Counted from the stretch's first letter, positions 27,760 to 36,562 are shown. The stretch: 45,945 nucleotides of DNA from Clostridiales bacterium (GCA_015069505.1 SVIL01000003.1:1-45945); one strand, 5' to 3'. The notes: generated by a model not told the origin, from the letters alone. Made by a program: numbers and translations.

Positions 27760-29100
27760 ATGAAAATTTTCGTGCTTTGTATGTTCATATTAACATACGT
27801 GCTTATAATAGCGTTCACAAGCAAGAAGGCACTTATCACGGGTATAATCGCTTTGGTTTTAAGCGTTGCCTGTTTGATTAGTAAAGACCTATCTTTTGCG
27901 GGGCTATTTTCATCAATTAAGTACGACGTACTGCTTATGCTACTTGGCATAATGATAACCGTCGGGCTTTTTACCGAATCGGGTATGCCTAATATGCTTG
28001 CCGAAAAAATGGTCGGGAAGATTCACAACTCTCTATTTGCGTTAGTGCTACTATCCTTAGTAAGCGGTATCGTATCCGCGTTCGTGGATAACGTTGCGAC
28101 CGTGCTTATGCTTGCCCCGATAGGACTTGCTGTTGCAAAAAAAATAGACGTTTCGCCCATTCCCGTAATAATCTCTATCGCCGTGTCAAGTAACCTTCAA
28201 GGTGCTGCGACGTTAGTGGGGGATACCACGTCCATTATGCTTGCGGATGCCCTCGGTATGTCTTTTTTCGACTTCTTTTTCTGGAACGGAAAATTCTCAA
28301 TTTTTTGGGCGGTCGAACTCGGTATGGTGGCAACTATCCCCATCTTGATTTTTATATTCAGAAAAAACAATAAAAAACTGCTTTACGTCCCTGAAAAGAT
28401 TGAGGTTAAGAGCGTAGTGCCTACTGTTTTATTGCTACTAAACCTAATATGTCTTGCATTGACTTCGCTTTTGCCAAAGGGTATTGAAATCCCTGCAATA
28501 GACTTGGTTACGGGTGCTAATACGACTATCAATATCACCAACGGCGTAATTTGTATGTCGTTTGGAATAATCGGGCTTATACACTTTGCGATTAAAAACA
28601 AGGGGCAGAAGGGACAAGTTGCTAAAACCGTTAAGTCTGCGGTGGACTATCAAACTATTTTATTCTTGCTATTCTTATTCGTAATTATAGCGTGCGTTAC
28701 GTCGGTAGGGATAATCAGTGATATAGGTAACTTCTTTAAGAATATAGGAAGTTCAAACGTATTCTTACTATATACCTTAATAGTTTTCGTTTCGGTTATT
28801 CTTTCGGCGTTTATAGACAATATCCCGTACGTTGCAACTATGTTACCCGTAATTGCGGCGGTAACCGCATCGCCCGAAATGGCGTCTTACGCACCAGTAC
28901 TCTGCTTTGGGCTATTGATAGGTGCTACGCTTGGAGGGAACTTAACCCCCTTTGGTGCGTCGGCAAACGTGGTTGGGATAGGTATTTTAGAGAAGGAAGG
29001 CTACAAGGCGAAAATGTCAGACTTTTTCAAGATAGGTATTCCGTTTACGTTGGTTGCGGTATTAAGCGGATATCTTTATTGTTGGTTTGTTTGGGCATAA
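27760..29100 (+). CDS. ArsB/NhaD-type (SLC13-like) permease under Mn2+ riboswitch control
   Basis: A 446-residue integral membrane protein of the ion-transporter superfamily with about 11-12 hydrophobic helices. Two related halves each carry a family-type motif: FVDNVATVLMLAPIGLA in the first and FIDNIPYVATMLPVIAA in the second, with GDTTSIMLAD and GGNLTPFGASANVVGIG as the matching substrate-site loops. Such permeases move anions (arsenite, dicarboxylates) or exchange cations for protons. Because the gene sits directly behind a Mn2+-type riboswitch, a role in manganese export or tolerance is my inference. AGGAGAG precedes the ATG. It is a single-gene unit ended by a bidirectional terminator. 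Confidence 0.85.
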   Translation: MKIFVLCMFILTYVLIIAFTSKKALITGIIALVLSVACLISKDLSFAGLFSSIKYDVLLMLLGIMITVGLFTESGMPNMLAEKMVGKIHNSLFALVLLSLVSGIVSAFVDNVATVLMLAPIGLAVAKKIDVSPIPVIISIAVSSNLQGAATLVGDTTSIMLADALGMSFFDFFFWNGKFSIFWAVELGMVATIPILIFIFRKNNKKLLYVPEKIEVKSVVPTVLLLLNLICLALTSLLPKGIEIPAIDLVTGANTTINITNGVICMSFGIIGLIHFAIKNKGQKGQVAKTVKSAVDYQTILFLLFLFVIIACVTSVGIISDIGNFFKNIGSSNVFLLYTLIVFVSVILSAFIDNIPYVATMLPVIAAVTASPEMASYAPVLCFGLLIGATLGGNLTPFGASANVVGIGILEKEGYKAKMSDFFKIGIPFTLVAVLSGYLYCWFVWA

Positions 29101-29121
29101 AAATTAAAAATGCTAAAAATA

Positions 29122-29155
29122 AAAAGCCGATAAACTGTTCAGTTTATCGGCTTTT
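29122..29155. terminator. Bidirectional terminator between the permease and sepF
   Basis: A 16-base-pair inverted repeat (29122-29137 with 29140-29155), flanked by A-runs on the left and T-runs on the right, between two convergent genes. Confidence 0.9.
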
Positions 29156-29179
29156 GTTATACCTAAATTTTAGGGTGTT

Positions 29180-29509
29180 TTACTTATTGAGTTCAACACC
29201 GCTTGGTGAGAACATAAAGATATTTTTTTGCATTTCGTAAACGCCACCGTCAAGTGCGTAAATAGCACCAGAAAGCATGTCAAGAACACGGATAGCCGTA
29301 TCCGTTTTAAGTTCGGTAAGATGCACAACTGCATTTTTACCCTTTTTGATTGCGTCAATAATCACAGCCACGTCCTCGTAACTTGTCGGTGCGAATACGG
29401 CAACGGGGGACGAAAACCCTTCCTTGTCGTTGTTTAACGCCGTGTTAACGCTAAGTTTTGAATCTGTCTTTACTCTCGGTTCTCTACCGAATAAATCAAA
29501 AACACCCAT
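29180..29509 (-). CDS. sepF: Cell-division protein SepF
   Basis: SepF polymerises and ties FtsZ to the membrane. The 109-residue protein has a short N-terminal stretch starting MGVFDLFG and a SepF domain (about 35-109) with the DAIKKGKNAVVHL and RVLDMLSGAIYALDG blocks. It lacks the long linker seen in Bacillus SepF. A GAGGAG site inside the end of yggS precedes the ATG, and the genes abut with no gap. It is the last gene of the asd-dapA-dapB-yggS-sepF unit; the yggS-sepF pairing is typical of Bacillota division clusters. Confidence 0.93.
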   Translation of the reverse strand: MGVFDLFGREPRVKTDSKLSVNTALNNDKEGFSSPVAVFAPTSYEDVAVIIDAIKKGKNAVVHLTELKTDTAIRVLDMLSGAIYALDGGVYEMQKNIFMFSPSGVELNK

Positions 29510-30187
29510 TTAAATTTTCTCCTCGTAGTTTCTTTTCCCAAAGATAACGCTTCCAAGCCTTATCATATTGCTTCCGTTTTGTACTGCTATTTTATAATCG
29601 GCACTCATACCCATTGATAAATACTCAAAATCAAACCCGTCCGACTTTAATTCATCGTATAGTGACCGCATTTTTTTGCATAGGCTAACGAGTAACGCTT
29701 GGTCTTCAACGTGGGGTAACATAGCCATTAGCCCTTTAAGTTTGACGTTTGGCAGTTTCGACAACTCTTTTGCCATTTCAACGGCGTTGTCTGGGTTAAA
29801 ACCGCTTTTGGAAAGTTCACCGCCGATATTGACTTCCATAAGTATATCTTGCGTAACCTTTTTCTTTACGCACTCGTCGGATATTGCTTGTCCAAGATGG
29901 ATACTATCCACCGATTGTATAAGGTCAACCTTTCCGACTAAGTACTTTACCTTGTTGGTTTGAAGATGCCCTATAAAATGCCATCTTGCAGAGTTATCAA
30001 TAAACCCATACTTTTGCCTAAACTCTTGCACTTTGTTTTCGGCAACCACTTTAAGTCCGCACCTAATCGCTTCGTTTATATCTTCCACGGGCATAGTCTT
30101 GCTCGCCCCAACGATAGTTACGGGTTCGCCTAAGTTATTGCCACCTTCAAGGCTTTTTATAATAGATAAAAGTGAATCCTTTAACAT
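29510..30187 (-). CDS. yggS: YggS family pyridoxal-phosphate homeostasis protein
   Basis: PLP-binding TIM-barrel protein (YggS/YlmE/PLPBP) that affects vitamin B6 and amino-acid balance, without known enzymatic activity. Counting from the chosen start, Lys30 in VGASKTM is the PLP-binding residue; ENKVQEF, WHFIGHLQTNK, SVDS and SMGMSADYKIAV are family blocks. I chose ATG 30187 (225 residues, one base after the dapB stop) over an upstream in-frame GTG at 30229, which would overlap dapB by 41 bases and add a non-family extension. No clear Shine-Dalgarno is seen, so it probably relies on coupling to dapB. Confidence 0.92.
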   Translation of the reverse strand: MLKDSLLSIIKSLEGGNNLGEPVTIVGASKTMPVEDINEAIRCGLKVVAENKVQEFRQKYGFIDNSARWHFIGHLQTNKVKYLVGKVDLIQSVDSIHLGQAISDECVKKKVTQDILMEVNIGGELSKSGFNPDNAVEMAKELSKLPNVKLKGLMAMLPHVEDQALLVSLCKKMRSLYDELKSDGFDFEYLSMGMSADYKIAVQNGSNMIRLGSVIFGKRNYEEKI

Positions 30188-30188
30188 T

Positions 30189-30944
30189 TTATTTTTCTGA
30201 AACCAAGTCTTGCATATTGAAAATGCCACTTTTTTTGGTCGCTATATATTTAGCAGCCTTAACCGCCCCAACCGCAAACACGCTTCTGTCAAACGCTTGG
30301 TGGGATAGGGTTACTGTTTCGTTAAGCCCGGCGAACAATACGTCGTGGTCGCCTACGATATTGCCACCCCTTACTGCGTGGATACCAACTTCGGTTTTAG
30401 TGCGTTTACCTACTTTGCCTTCACGCCCGTAAACGTAATTGACTTCGGGTAATTCTTCTTTAACCGCATCGGCAAGCATAAGTGCCGTACCGCTTGGGGA
30501 ATCCACTTTTTGGTTGTGGTGCTTTTCAATGATTTCTATATCAAACCCGTCAAGGCTTTTGACCGCTTTTTTAACTAAATCAATAAGTACGTTTACACCG
30601 AGTGACATGTTTGCCGAACGGAAAATAGCGATAGAGTTTGATGCGTCTTTAATCTTGGCAAGGTCACTATCATCGTACCCCGTAGTGCATAGTACCAAGG
30701 GGATAGAGGTCTTTAACGCATATTCTAAAATAGAGTCGAGACAAACGGGTGAAGAAAAGTCGATTATAACGTCAACCTTTTCGGTAACGCCCGTAAACCC
30801 GTCGTAGATAGGGAAGTTGGGGTTAGATAAATCGGAAACCTTATCCACACCGCAAACGGCTTTAACGCCGTCGTCGGTTGTCGCAGCCTCAAAAACCTTA
30901 CGACCCATCCTTCCAAGTGCTCCGTGAATTAAAACGTTAGTCAT
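30189..30944 (-). CDS. dapB: 4-hydroxy-tetrahydrodipicolinate reductase
   Basis: NAD(P)H-dependent reductase in the diaminopimelate/lysine pathway. The nucleotide motif G-X2-G-X2-G is at residues 8-14 (GALGRMG), and the catalytic block is EKHHNQKVDSPSGTA. From ATG 30944 the protein has 251 residues, the usual size. This start gives the typical MTNVLIHGA beginning and follows the dapA stop by seven bases; an in-frame ATG ten codons earlier would overlap dapA. Second-last metabolic step of a three-gene series asd-dapA-dapB. Confidence 0.95.
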   Translation of the reverse strand: MTNVLIHGALGRMGRKVFEAATTDDGVKAVCGVDKVSDLSNPNFPIYDGFTGVTEKVDVIIDFSSPVCLDSILEYALKTSIPLVLCTTGYDDSDLAKIKDASNSIAIFRSANMSLGVNVLIDLVKKAVKSLDGFDIEIIEKHHNQKVDSPSGTALMLADAVKEELPEVNYVYGREGKVGKRTKTEVGIHAVRGGNIVGDHDVLFAGLNETVTLSHQAFDRSVFAVGAVKAAKYIATKKSGIFNMQDLVSEK

Positions 30945-30951
30945 AAGCCCC

Positions 30952-31845
30952 TTACTCCTTAACGTTAAGCCCAAAATCTTTAAGGACCTTAATCATAGCG
31001 ATGGTGTGTTCTTCTTCAAGTTCGGTGAGTGGTGCTCTAACGATTCCGCTACCAAGACCGATGAGTTCCGCTGCCTTTTTAACGGGGATAGGGTTGACTT
31101 CGGTAAACATAGAGTCGATTAAAGGCAACAACCTTTCTTGTAAAGCGGTGGCTTCACTGTTTTTGCCTGCAAAATAGAGTTTTGCAACGTCGCCAACCTC
31201 TTTCGGTGCGATGTTTGACGCAACCGAGATAAGCCCCAAAGAACCTATTGAAAGCATAGCGAGGTTTAAGTTGTCGTCACCTGAGTATAGTGCGGTCTTG
31301 CCACGGATAAGCCTTGCGGTTTCACAAATTTGTTCCATATTACCGCAAGCCTCTTTAATACCGCCTATGTTTTTATGTTCGGCGATTTCTGCCATAGTCC
31401 TTGGCAAAATATTTACACCCGTTCTTGCAGGTACGTTATAGCATAAAACGGGGATATCAACGTTGTCGCAAATATCGTTATAGTACTTTACAAGCCCTTT
31501 TTGCGTGCATTTATTGTAATAGGGGGTAACCACCAAAAGACCGTCCGCACCGATTTTCTGTGCGAGTTGGCTCTTTTCGATTGCCTTTTTGGTGCAGTTG
31601 CTACCCGACCCTAAAATAAACTTAACCCTACCTGCGATTTTATCGTAAGAGAATTTTGCAACTTGTTCATACTCAAAGTCGTTTATAGTCGGGGCTTCAC
31701 CCGTAGTGCCTAAAATACAAAGTGCGTCAATGCCGTTTTGGATTTGGAATTCAATTTGTCTGCCCAAAGCGTCAAAGTCAATGCCGTAAGGTGTGAAAGG
31801 GGTTATAGCCGCCGTACACGTGCCCTTAAAAATAGTCTTGTTCAT
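30952..31845 (-). CDS. dapA: 4-hydroxy-tetrahydrodipicolinate synthase
   Basis: Condenses pyruvate with aspartate semialdehyde, the first committed step to diaminopimelate and lysine. It is a TIM barrel of 297 residues with Schiff-base Lys164 (GGIKEACGN), Tyr136 (CYNVPARTG) and the GTTGE loop at 46-50. AAGGAAG is six bases before the ATG, 19 bases after the asd stop. It uses the product of the upstream gene directly. Confidence 0.96.
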   Translation of the reverse strand: MNKTIFKGTCTAAITPFTPYGIDFDALGRQIEFQIQNGIDALCILGTTGEAPTINDFEYEQVAKFSYDKIAGRVKFILGSGSNCTKKAIEKSQLAQKIGADGLLVVTPYYNKCTQKGLVKYYNDICDNVDIPVLCYNVPARTGVNILPRTMAEIAEHKNIGGIKEACGNMEQICETARLIRGKTALYSGDDNLNLAMLSIGSLGLISVASNIAPKEVGDVAKLYFAGKNSEATALQERLLPLIDSMFTEVNPIPVKKAAELIGLGSGIVRAPLTELEEEHTIAMIKVLKDFGLNVKE

Positions 31846-31864
31846 AAAAAACTTCCTTTAATGA

Positions 31865-32881
31865 TTAGTTTAATTGATCTTTTACTGCACCGAGAGCGAT
31901 AGCCCTTTCAGCAATTTGAACTGCGTTGGTCGCAGCACCCTTTCTAATGTTGTCAGCAACAACCCAAAGGTTAATGCCGCTTTCAACCGTATCGTCAAGT
32001 CTAACTCTGCCAACGAAAACTTCGTTCTTGTTTTCAGCGGTTAACGCCATAGGATAAACGTTGTTTGCAACGTCGTCTTGTAATACAACGCCTTCTGCGT
32101 TTGCTAAAACCTTCTTAACTTCGTCAAGAGTGCAAGGCTTGTTAAATTCAATATTAACCGATTCGCTGTGACCGTAGTAAACAGGTACTCTAACGCAAGT
32201 TGCGGTAACTTTAATGTTTTGATCGCCCAAGATTTTTTTGGTTTCAAAAATCATCTTGTCTTCTTCTTTGGTGTAACCGTTATCTAAAAATACGTCAATG
32301 TGAGGGATGCAGTTGCCAAAGATGGGGTAAGGGAACTTTTTGGGTGCTTCGCCATTGATGCCGTTTTTAAGGTCGTCAAAGCCCTTTACACCTGCCCCTG
32401 AAACGGCTTGGTAGGTTGAGTAAACCACTCTCTTAATGCCAAAAGCTTCGTGAAGGGGTTTAAGCATAACCACTGCTTGTATAGTAGAACAGTTGGGGTT
32501 AGCAATAATATTCTTATGCCAAAGGATATCGTTTGCGTTACATTCCGGAACTACTAGCGGAACTTCGGGGTCACGCCTCCAAGCGTTTGAGTTGTCTATA
32601 ACGAGAGCACCGTGCTTTGCGAATACGGGTGCAAACTGTTTGCTTATGTCCCCGCCTGCAGAGAAAAGTGCGATATCTATTTTATGGGATTTAACGTTTT
32701 CTTCGTTAAGTTCTATAACCGTATGGGGTTTGCCCATAAAGTCAATAACTTTGCCTGCGGACTTTGCCGAAGCAAACAAATAATAATTTTCAACCGGTAA
32801 ATTTCTTTCGGTCAAAACTTCCAAAAATTTTCTGCCAACCATACCGGTTGCACCGACTACTGCTACGTTGTACTTTTTCAT
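31865..32881 (-). CDS. asd: Aspartate-semialdehyde dehydrogenase
   Basis: Reduces aspartyl phosphate to the semialdehyde shared by lysine/DAP, methionine and threonine synthesis. The NADP motif GATGMVG is at 10-16, the catalytic Cys131 in NPNCSTIQ, and the acid/base His in the VPVYYGHSE region. The 338-residue length is standard. First gene of the minus-strand unit. Its AGGAG site (32902-32898) lies 14-15 bases from the ATG, unusually far. The short leader has no room for a lysine riboswitch. Confidence 0.95.
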   Translation of the reverse strand: MKKYNVAVVGATGMVGRKFLEVLTERNLPVENYYLFASAKSAGKVIDFMGKPHTVIELNEENVKSHKIDIALFSAGGDISKQFAPVFAKHGALVIDNSNAWRRDPEVPLVVPECNANDILWHKNIIANPNCSTIQAVVMLKPLHEAFGIKRVVYSTYQAVSGAGVKGFDDLKNGINGEAPKKFPYPIFGNCIPHIDVFLDNGYTKEEDKMIFETKKILGDQNIKVTATCVRVPVYYGHSESVNIEFNKPCTLDEVKKVLANAEGVVLQDDVANNVYPMALTAENKNEVFVGRVRLDDTVESGINLWVVADNIRKGAATNAVQIAERAIALGAVKDQLN

Positions 32882-32939
32882 AAAGTTACTGCCATCTCCT
32901 AAATAAATATAATATTATATTTTATAATATATCAAAGTA

Positions 32940-32969
32940 ATTCTAAAAAGTAAAGTTTTTTTTCGTCAA
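32940..32969 (-). promoter_or_regulatory. Predicted promoter of the asd-dap-yggS-sepF unit
   Basis: Minus strand: TTGACG (32969-32964), 18 bases, TAGAAT (32945-32940). A very AT-rich leader follows. It is divergent to the promoter at 32984. Confidence 0.55.
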
Positions 32970-32983
32970 AGACCGATTTTTAT

Positions 32984-33012
32984 TTGTAAAATATTTAAAT
33001 TTAGTGTATTAT
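32984..33012 (+). promoter_or_regulatory. Predicted promoter of the YesL-like gene
   Basis: TTGTAA (32984-32989), 17 bases, TATTAT (33007-33012). The leader (about 33019-33091) contains a nested inverted repeat, GTAAT-CGGC-loop-GCCG-ATTAC, at about 33036-33068. Confidence 0.6.
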
Positions 33013-33091
33013 ATAGAGTGTATTAGAGTATGGGGTAATCTCGGCAAAAATTATCGCCGTGTATTACGTTTAAGATTTTAGAGGTATTTAA

Positions 33092-34357
33092 ATGGCAGCA
33101 AAGAAAAAGGGCGGATTAATCAACAGGCTTATAATGGGGTCTGAAAAGTCGGAAGGCTATGCAAGGGCATCGCTTCCGTCAAACCGTTGGGAACTTTTTT
33201 TCGACATTTTTAAGGGTAGGTTTTGGAAACTTGTTATAGTCAACCTTTTAACCCTAATATTTTTTATTCCGTTAATCGTGCTTATCTTTTTTAGGTACGT
33301 GGCGTTACTTAACTACGGCATAATGGCACCCTTCTCGCAAGGGTTTGGAGTGGGCTATCAAGGTGTGTCGTCGTTAGTCGGCTTTAACGAAAGCATCGTG
33401 CTTAACGTAAATATGATGATGTACTTATTTTTGCCTATCGCGGTTATGATTGCGATGGTGGGCGTAAGTGGCGGTGCGTACGTTATTAGGAATATGGTTT
33501 GGACGGAAGGTATTTTCGTTTCAAACGATTTTTGGCGTGGTATTAAGCAAAATATAGGGCAACTGCTTTTGGCGGGGCTTGTGTATTCGATAATCTTTTA
33601 TATCGTAAACATTTCAATCGGTATGGTGGACCAAGTGCTTGCCGTCGGCGGTGGTATAGGTTGGCTTTTGACCTTGTCCAAAGTCCTATCCATAATATTG
33701 CTCGTGTTTATAAGCATGATGTTTATGCATATGGTAACTATGTCGGTAACGTACAAATTGACCTTTTGGCAGTTAATAAAAAATGCGTTTATGTTTACCC
33801 TTGGACTATTGCCGCAAAATATATTCTTTTTGGCGGTAGGTTTAGTGCCGTTTATTCTAATGCTTTTCGGTGGGTTCTTTTTCACCATCGGTATAATACT
33901 TGCGTTGCTGTTCGGTATCAGTTACTTCTTGCTCGTGTGGACGGATTTCTGTCAATGGGCTTACGATAAGTTTATCAACGACAGAGTGCCGGGTGCACAA
34001 AAGAATAGGGGTATTTATGAAAAGGTTAAGGAAAGCGATTCGGGTGCTCTTAAACAATACAGAGAGCAACTTGCTATGTCTGCAAGGTCTTCACTCAATT
34101 CACGCCCGATTAAGCCGATAACCGACGACGAACTTACTATTGCGGAACTTCCTACGTCCTTTAACCGTGACGATATTAAGAGGCTTAACGAATCTAAGAA
34201 AGTCATTTACGAAGATCACGAAAGGTATATTGAAGAACATAAGAACGACCCTGAATTCCAGCGTTCCGAAGAAGAAATTCAAATGGAAAAGGATCAGGAA
34301 GAAAGGGAAAAGAGAATTGAAAAGGCTAAGAAGGAACTTAGCAAACGTAAAAAATAA
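33092..34357 (+). CDS. YesL-like (DUF624-type) membrane protein with charged tail
   Basis: A 421-residue membrane protein. A short basic N-terminus leads to NRWELFFDIFKGRFWKL, then about six hydrophobic helices (about 45-290) in a pattern resembling the YesL/DUF624 family, whose role is unknown. The remaining roughly 130 residues are hydrophilic and highly charged, ending in a Lys/Glu-rich helix (about 365-421) that may be a cytoplasmic coiled coil. DUF624 proteins are usually about half this length. A possible ribosome-binding site (GAGG) lies about eight bases before the ATG. A weak terminator separates it from the antiporter gene. Confidence 0.7.
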   Translation: MAAKKKGGLINRLIMGSEKSEGYARASLPSNRWELFFDIFKGRFWKLVIVNLLTLIFFIPLIVLIFFRYVALLNYGIMAPFSQGFGVGYQGVSSLVGFNESIVLNVNMMMYLFLPIAVMIAMVGVSGGAYVIRNMVWTEGIFVSNDFWRGIKQNIGQLLLAGLVYSIIFYIVNISIGMVDQVLAVGGGIGWLLTLSKVLSIILLVFISMMFMHMVTMSVTYKLTFWQLIKNAFMFTLGLLPQNIFFLAVGLVPFILMLFGGFFFTIGIILALLFGISYFLLVWTDFCQWAYDKFINDRVPGAQKNRGIYEKVKESDSGALKQYREQLAMSARSSLNSRPIKPITDDELTIAELPTSFNRDDIKRLNESKKVIYEDHERYIEEHKNDPEFQRSEEEIQMEKDQEEREKRIEKAKKELSKRKK

Positions 34358-34393
34358 AGATTGCTCGTGTGAAAAATTAAAGACGTCAGGGTT

Positions 34394-34411
34394 AACGCCG
34401 TGGCGTTTTTT
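34394..34411 (+). terminator. Weak terminator after the YesL-like gene
   Basis: Five-base-pair stem AACGC/GCGTT (34394-34398 with 34403-34407) and a run of six T. Readthrough into the antiporter gene is likely. Confidence 0.5.
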
Positions 34412-34431
34412 AGCGAAATAGGAGAAGTTTT

Positions 34432-35721
34432 ATGGAGATTGAACTGGTTGATTTTTTATGCCAACTTGCAATAATTTTGTTTTCAACCAAAATGCTTGGG
34501 ATTTTTATGCGAAAGTTAGGGCTTCCGCAAGTCTTGGGTTTTATCGTTGCCGGAATTTTAATAGGCACGTCTATTTGGGGTTTGTTCTTTGATATCGGCA
34601 GCAACTGGATTTTCCCGATAACCGAAAACGTTTACCTTAAAGCGTTTGCCGAAGTCGGCGTAATATTCGTAATGTTTACCGCAGGACTTGAAACGAATCT
34701 TGAAGATATAAAAAATACGGGCAAAGTTTCCTTTTTGATAGCACTTATGGGCGTGGTTATTCCGCTTGGTGCAGGGTTTTTGTTGGCGTGGTTGTTCTTG
34801 CCGAATGAAAGCGTTTATACATGGCTTTTCGTGGGCGTTATAATGACGGCAACCAGCGTAGGTATTACGGTAGAAGTGCTTCGTGAGATGGGCAAACTTC
34901 AAACTAAGGTCGGCACGGTTATCGTATCGTCCGCCATTATCGACGACGTTTTGGGCGTAATAGTTTTGGCGATAGCGTTATCTCTGTCTGGTGGAAACGC
35001 CGTTACAAGCCCCGTGCTTTCACTCATAAACCCGAACGGCAACGCAATTATAACGGTGCTTTGGATTTTTGCCTTTTTCGTGTTTGCGGTGGGCGTTGGT
35101 ATTCCACTCGCAAAACTGTTTAAGTATATCGAGAAAAAGACACCGCATACCAGAAGAATTCCTATTTTGTCAATCTCAATGTGTTTGGCGTACGCTTTCG
35201 TTGCGGAAAAGGTATTTGGCGTTGCGGATATTACGGGTGCTTACATAGCGGGTATAATACTTTCAACTAACCACGCATCCGCACAATACGTGGATAGAAA
35301 GGTTACCATAAACTCTTATACGATATTTGCACCTATCTTTTTTGCGTGCATAGGCATAAAGATAAGTTTTGCAAGTTTTACGCTCGACGTGCTGTGGTTT
35401 GCACTCGCTTTCGTTGCGGTCGCTATACTCACAAAGATTATAGGTTGCGGTGGTATGGCTAAAATTTGCAAATTCAACTTTAAGGACAGTTTACGAATAG
35501 GTATAGGCATGATAACCCGTGGTGAGGTTGCCTTAATCGTTATGGAAAAGGGGATTACGGGCGGACTTCTAGACCCCAAATACCGTGCAATCGTCGTACT
35601 GCTTGTTTTGGTAAGTTCGCTTATCGCACCGATAATACTTAAAATGCTTTATAAAAACGATAAAGAGTCTTTGCCGTTAGAGGGCAGTTTAGAGGAGAAA
35701 AAACTTGAACAAACTACTTAA
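34432..35721 (+). CDS. CPA2-type cation/proton antiporter
   Basis: Monovalent cation/proton antiporter of the KefB/NapA-like CPA2 family, moving Na+ or K+ against H+ across the membrane. It has about 12 hydrophobic helices. The ion-site acidic pair Asp171-Asp172 is in SSAIIDDVLG; a DD pair is usually associated with electrogenic exchange. LGLPQVLGFIVAGILIG and MITRGEVALIV are also typical. No C-terminal nucleotide-binding (TrkA-N) domain is attached: it ends at 429 residues with a short acidic tail. Good GGAG site. Its end overlaps the hslO start by 17 bases. Confidence 0.88.
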   Translation: MEIELVDFLCQLAIILFSTKMLGIFMRKLGLPQVLGFIVAGILIGTSIWGLFFDIGSNWIFPITENVYLKAFAEVGVIFVMFTAGLETNLEDIKNTGKVSFLIALMGVVIPLGAGFLLAWLFLPNESVYTWLFVGVIMTATSVGITVEVLREMGKLQTKVGTVIVSSAIIDDVLGVIVLAIALSLSGGNAVTSPVLSLINPNGNAIITVLWIFAFFVFAVGVGIPLAKLFKYIEKKTPHTRRIPILSISMCLAYAFVAEKVFGVADITGAYIAGIILSTNHASAQYVDRKVTINSYTIFAPIFFACIGIKISFASFTLDVLWFALAFVAVAILTKIIGCGGMAKICKFNFKDSLRIGIGMITRGEVALIVMEKGITGGLLDPKYRAIVVLLVLVSSLIAPIILKMLYKNDKESLPLEGSLEEKKLEQTT

Positions 35722-36559
35722 AGCAATGATATTTGACAATCAACTAACCTTGTCCGTTTTGGAAACTACGGATATGGTGAACGATGCTATAAAAATCCAT
35801 AAACTTTCGCCACTTACGGCGGCGGCACTCGGCAGAACGCTTACGGTGTGCACGTTTATGTCCTCAAACCTTAAAAATCAAAAGGATAAACTTTCGGTTA
35901 CCGTTGCGGGGGACGGTGTTGGCGGAAAGATAACCGTTTGCGGAAACGGGGATCTTAATATGCGTGGGTATATAGATAACCCCCAAGCCGATTTACCGCT
36001 TAGGGCGGACGGGAAGTTGGACGTAGGCGGTTGCGTGGGTAGAAACGGTAGGATAACCGTTACCAAAAGTATGGGACTTAAAGACCCGTATTCGGGCAGT
36101 GCAAAACTCGTTACGGGTGAAATCGCTGAGGACTTTACCTCTTACTACGCACTTAGCGAACAACAACCCACCGCTATTGCATTAGGGGTTAAAATAGGAA
36201 AGGACTTGTCTTGCGTGGGGGCAGGCGGTGTTATTATCCAAGCCCTACCGTTTGCGAGTGAAGAAGCACTTATCAAAGCCGAAGAGATTATGGGTGGGCT
36301 TAAAAATATATCTACGCTTATTGAAAACGGCGGTGCGGAAGGCGTACTAAAAGGAATTTTTGGGGATATTGAATACCAAACCTATTATCCCGAATACAAG
36401 TGTCTTTGCAGTAGAGAGTATATTGAGAGCGTGTTGATATCGCTTGGCAAAGAAGAAGTTGACGATATTATTAAAGAAGAAGGGGCAGTTAAGGTTGGGT
36501 GCCAGTTTTGTAATAAGGAGTACGTTTTTTACAAGGAAGATACGGACAAACTTTTTTAG
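35705..36559 (+). CDS. hslO: Redox-regulated chaperone Hsp33
   Basis: Hsp33 holds unfolding proteins during oxidative stress and is switched on when its zinc cysteines oxidise. All four are present: Cys233 and Cys235 (CLC) and Cys266 and Cys269 (CQFC). The core has the usual AAALGRTL, GNMRGY-like (LNMRGYIDNP) and SEQQPTAIALGV blocks. The start is TTG at 35705, chosen because AGGAG ends seven bases upstream and the family N-terminus (LLKAMIFD) needs residues before the next ATG. The 284-residue length is normal. It overlaps the antiporter gene, so is co-translated with it. Confidence 0.94.
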   Translation: MNKLLKAMIFDNQLTLSVLETTDMVNDAIKIHKLSPLTAAALGRTLTVCTFMSSNLKNQKDKLSVTVAGDGVGGKITVCGNGDLNMRGYIDNPQADLPLRADGKLDVGGCVGRNGRITVTKSMGLKDPYSGSAKLVTGEIAEDFTSYYALSEQQPTAIALGVKIGKDLSCVGAGGVIIQALPFASEEALIKAEEIMGGLKNISTLIENGGAEGVLKGIFGDIEYQTYYPEYKCLCSREYIESVLISLGKEEVDDIIKEEGAVKVGCQFCNKEYVFYKEDTDKLF

Positions 36560-36562
36560 GGT

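Noticed and set aside
32882-32940. Lysine riboswitch or leader peptide before asd
   Set aside because: The predicted leader is only about 50 bases and AT-rich, too short for the lysine aptamer. A five-codon ATG frame after the AGGAG site has no spacing for initiation.
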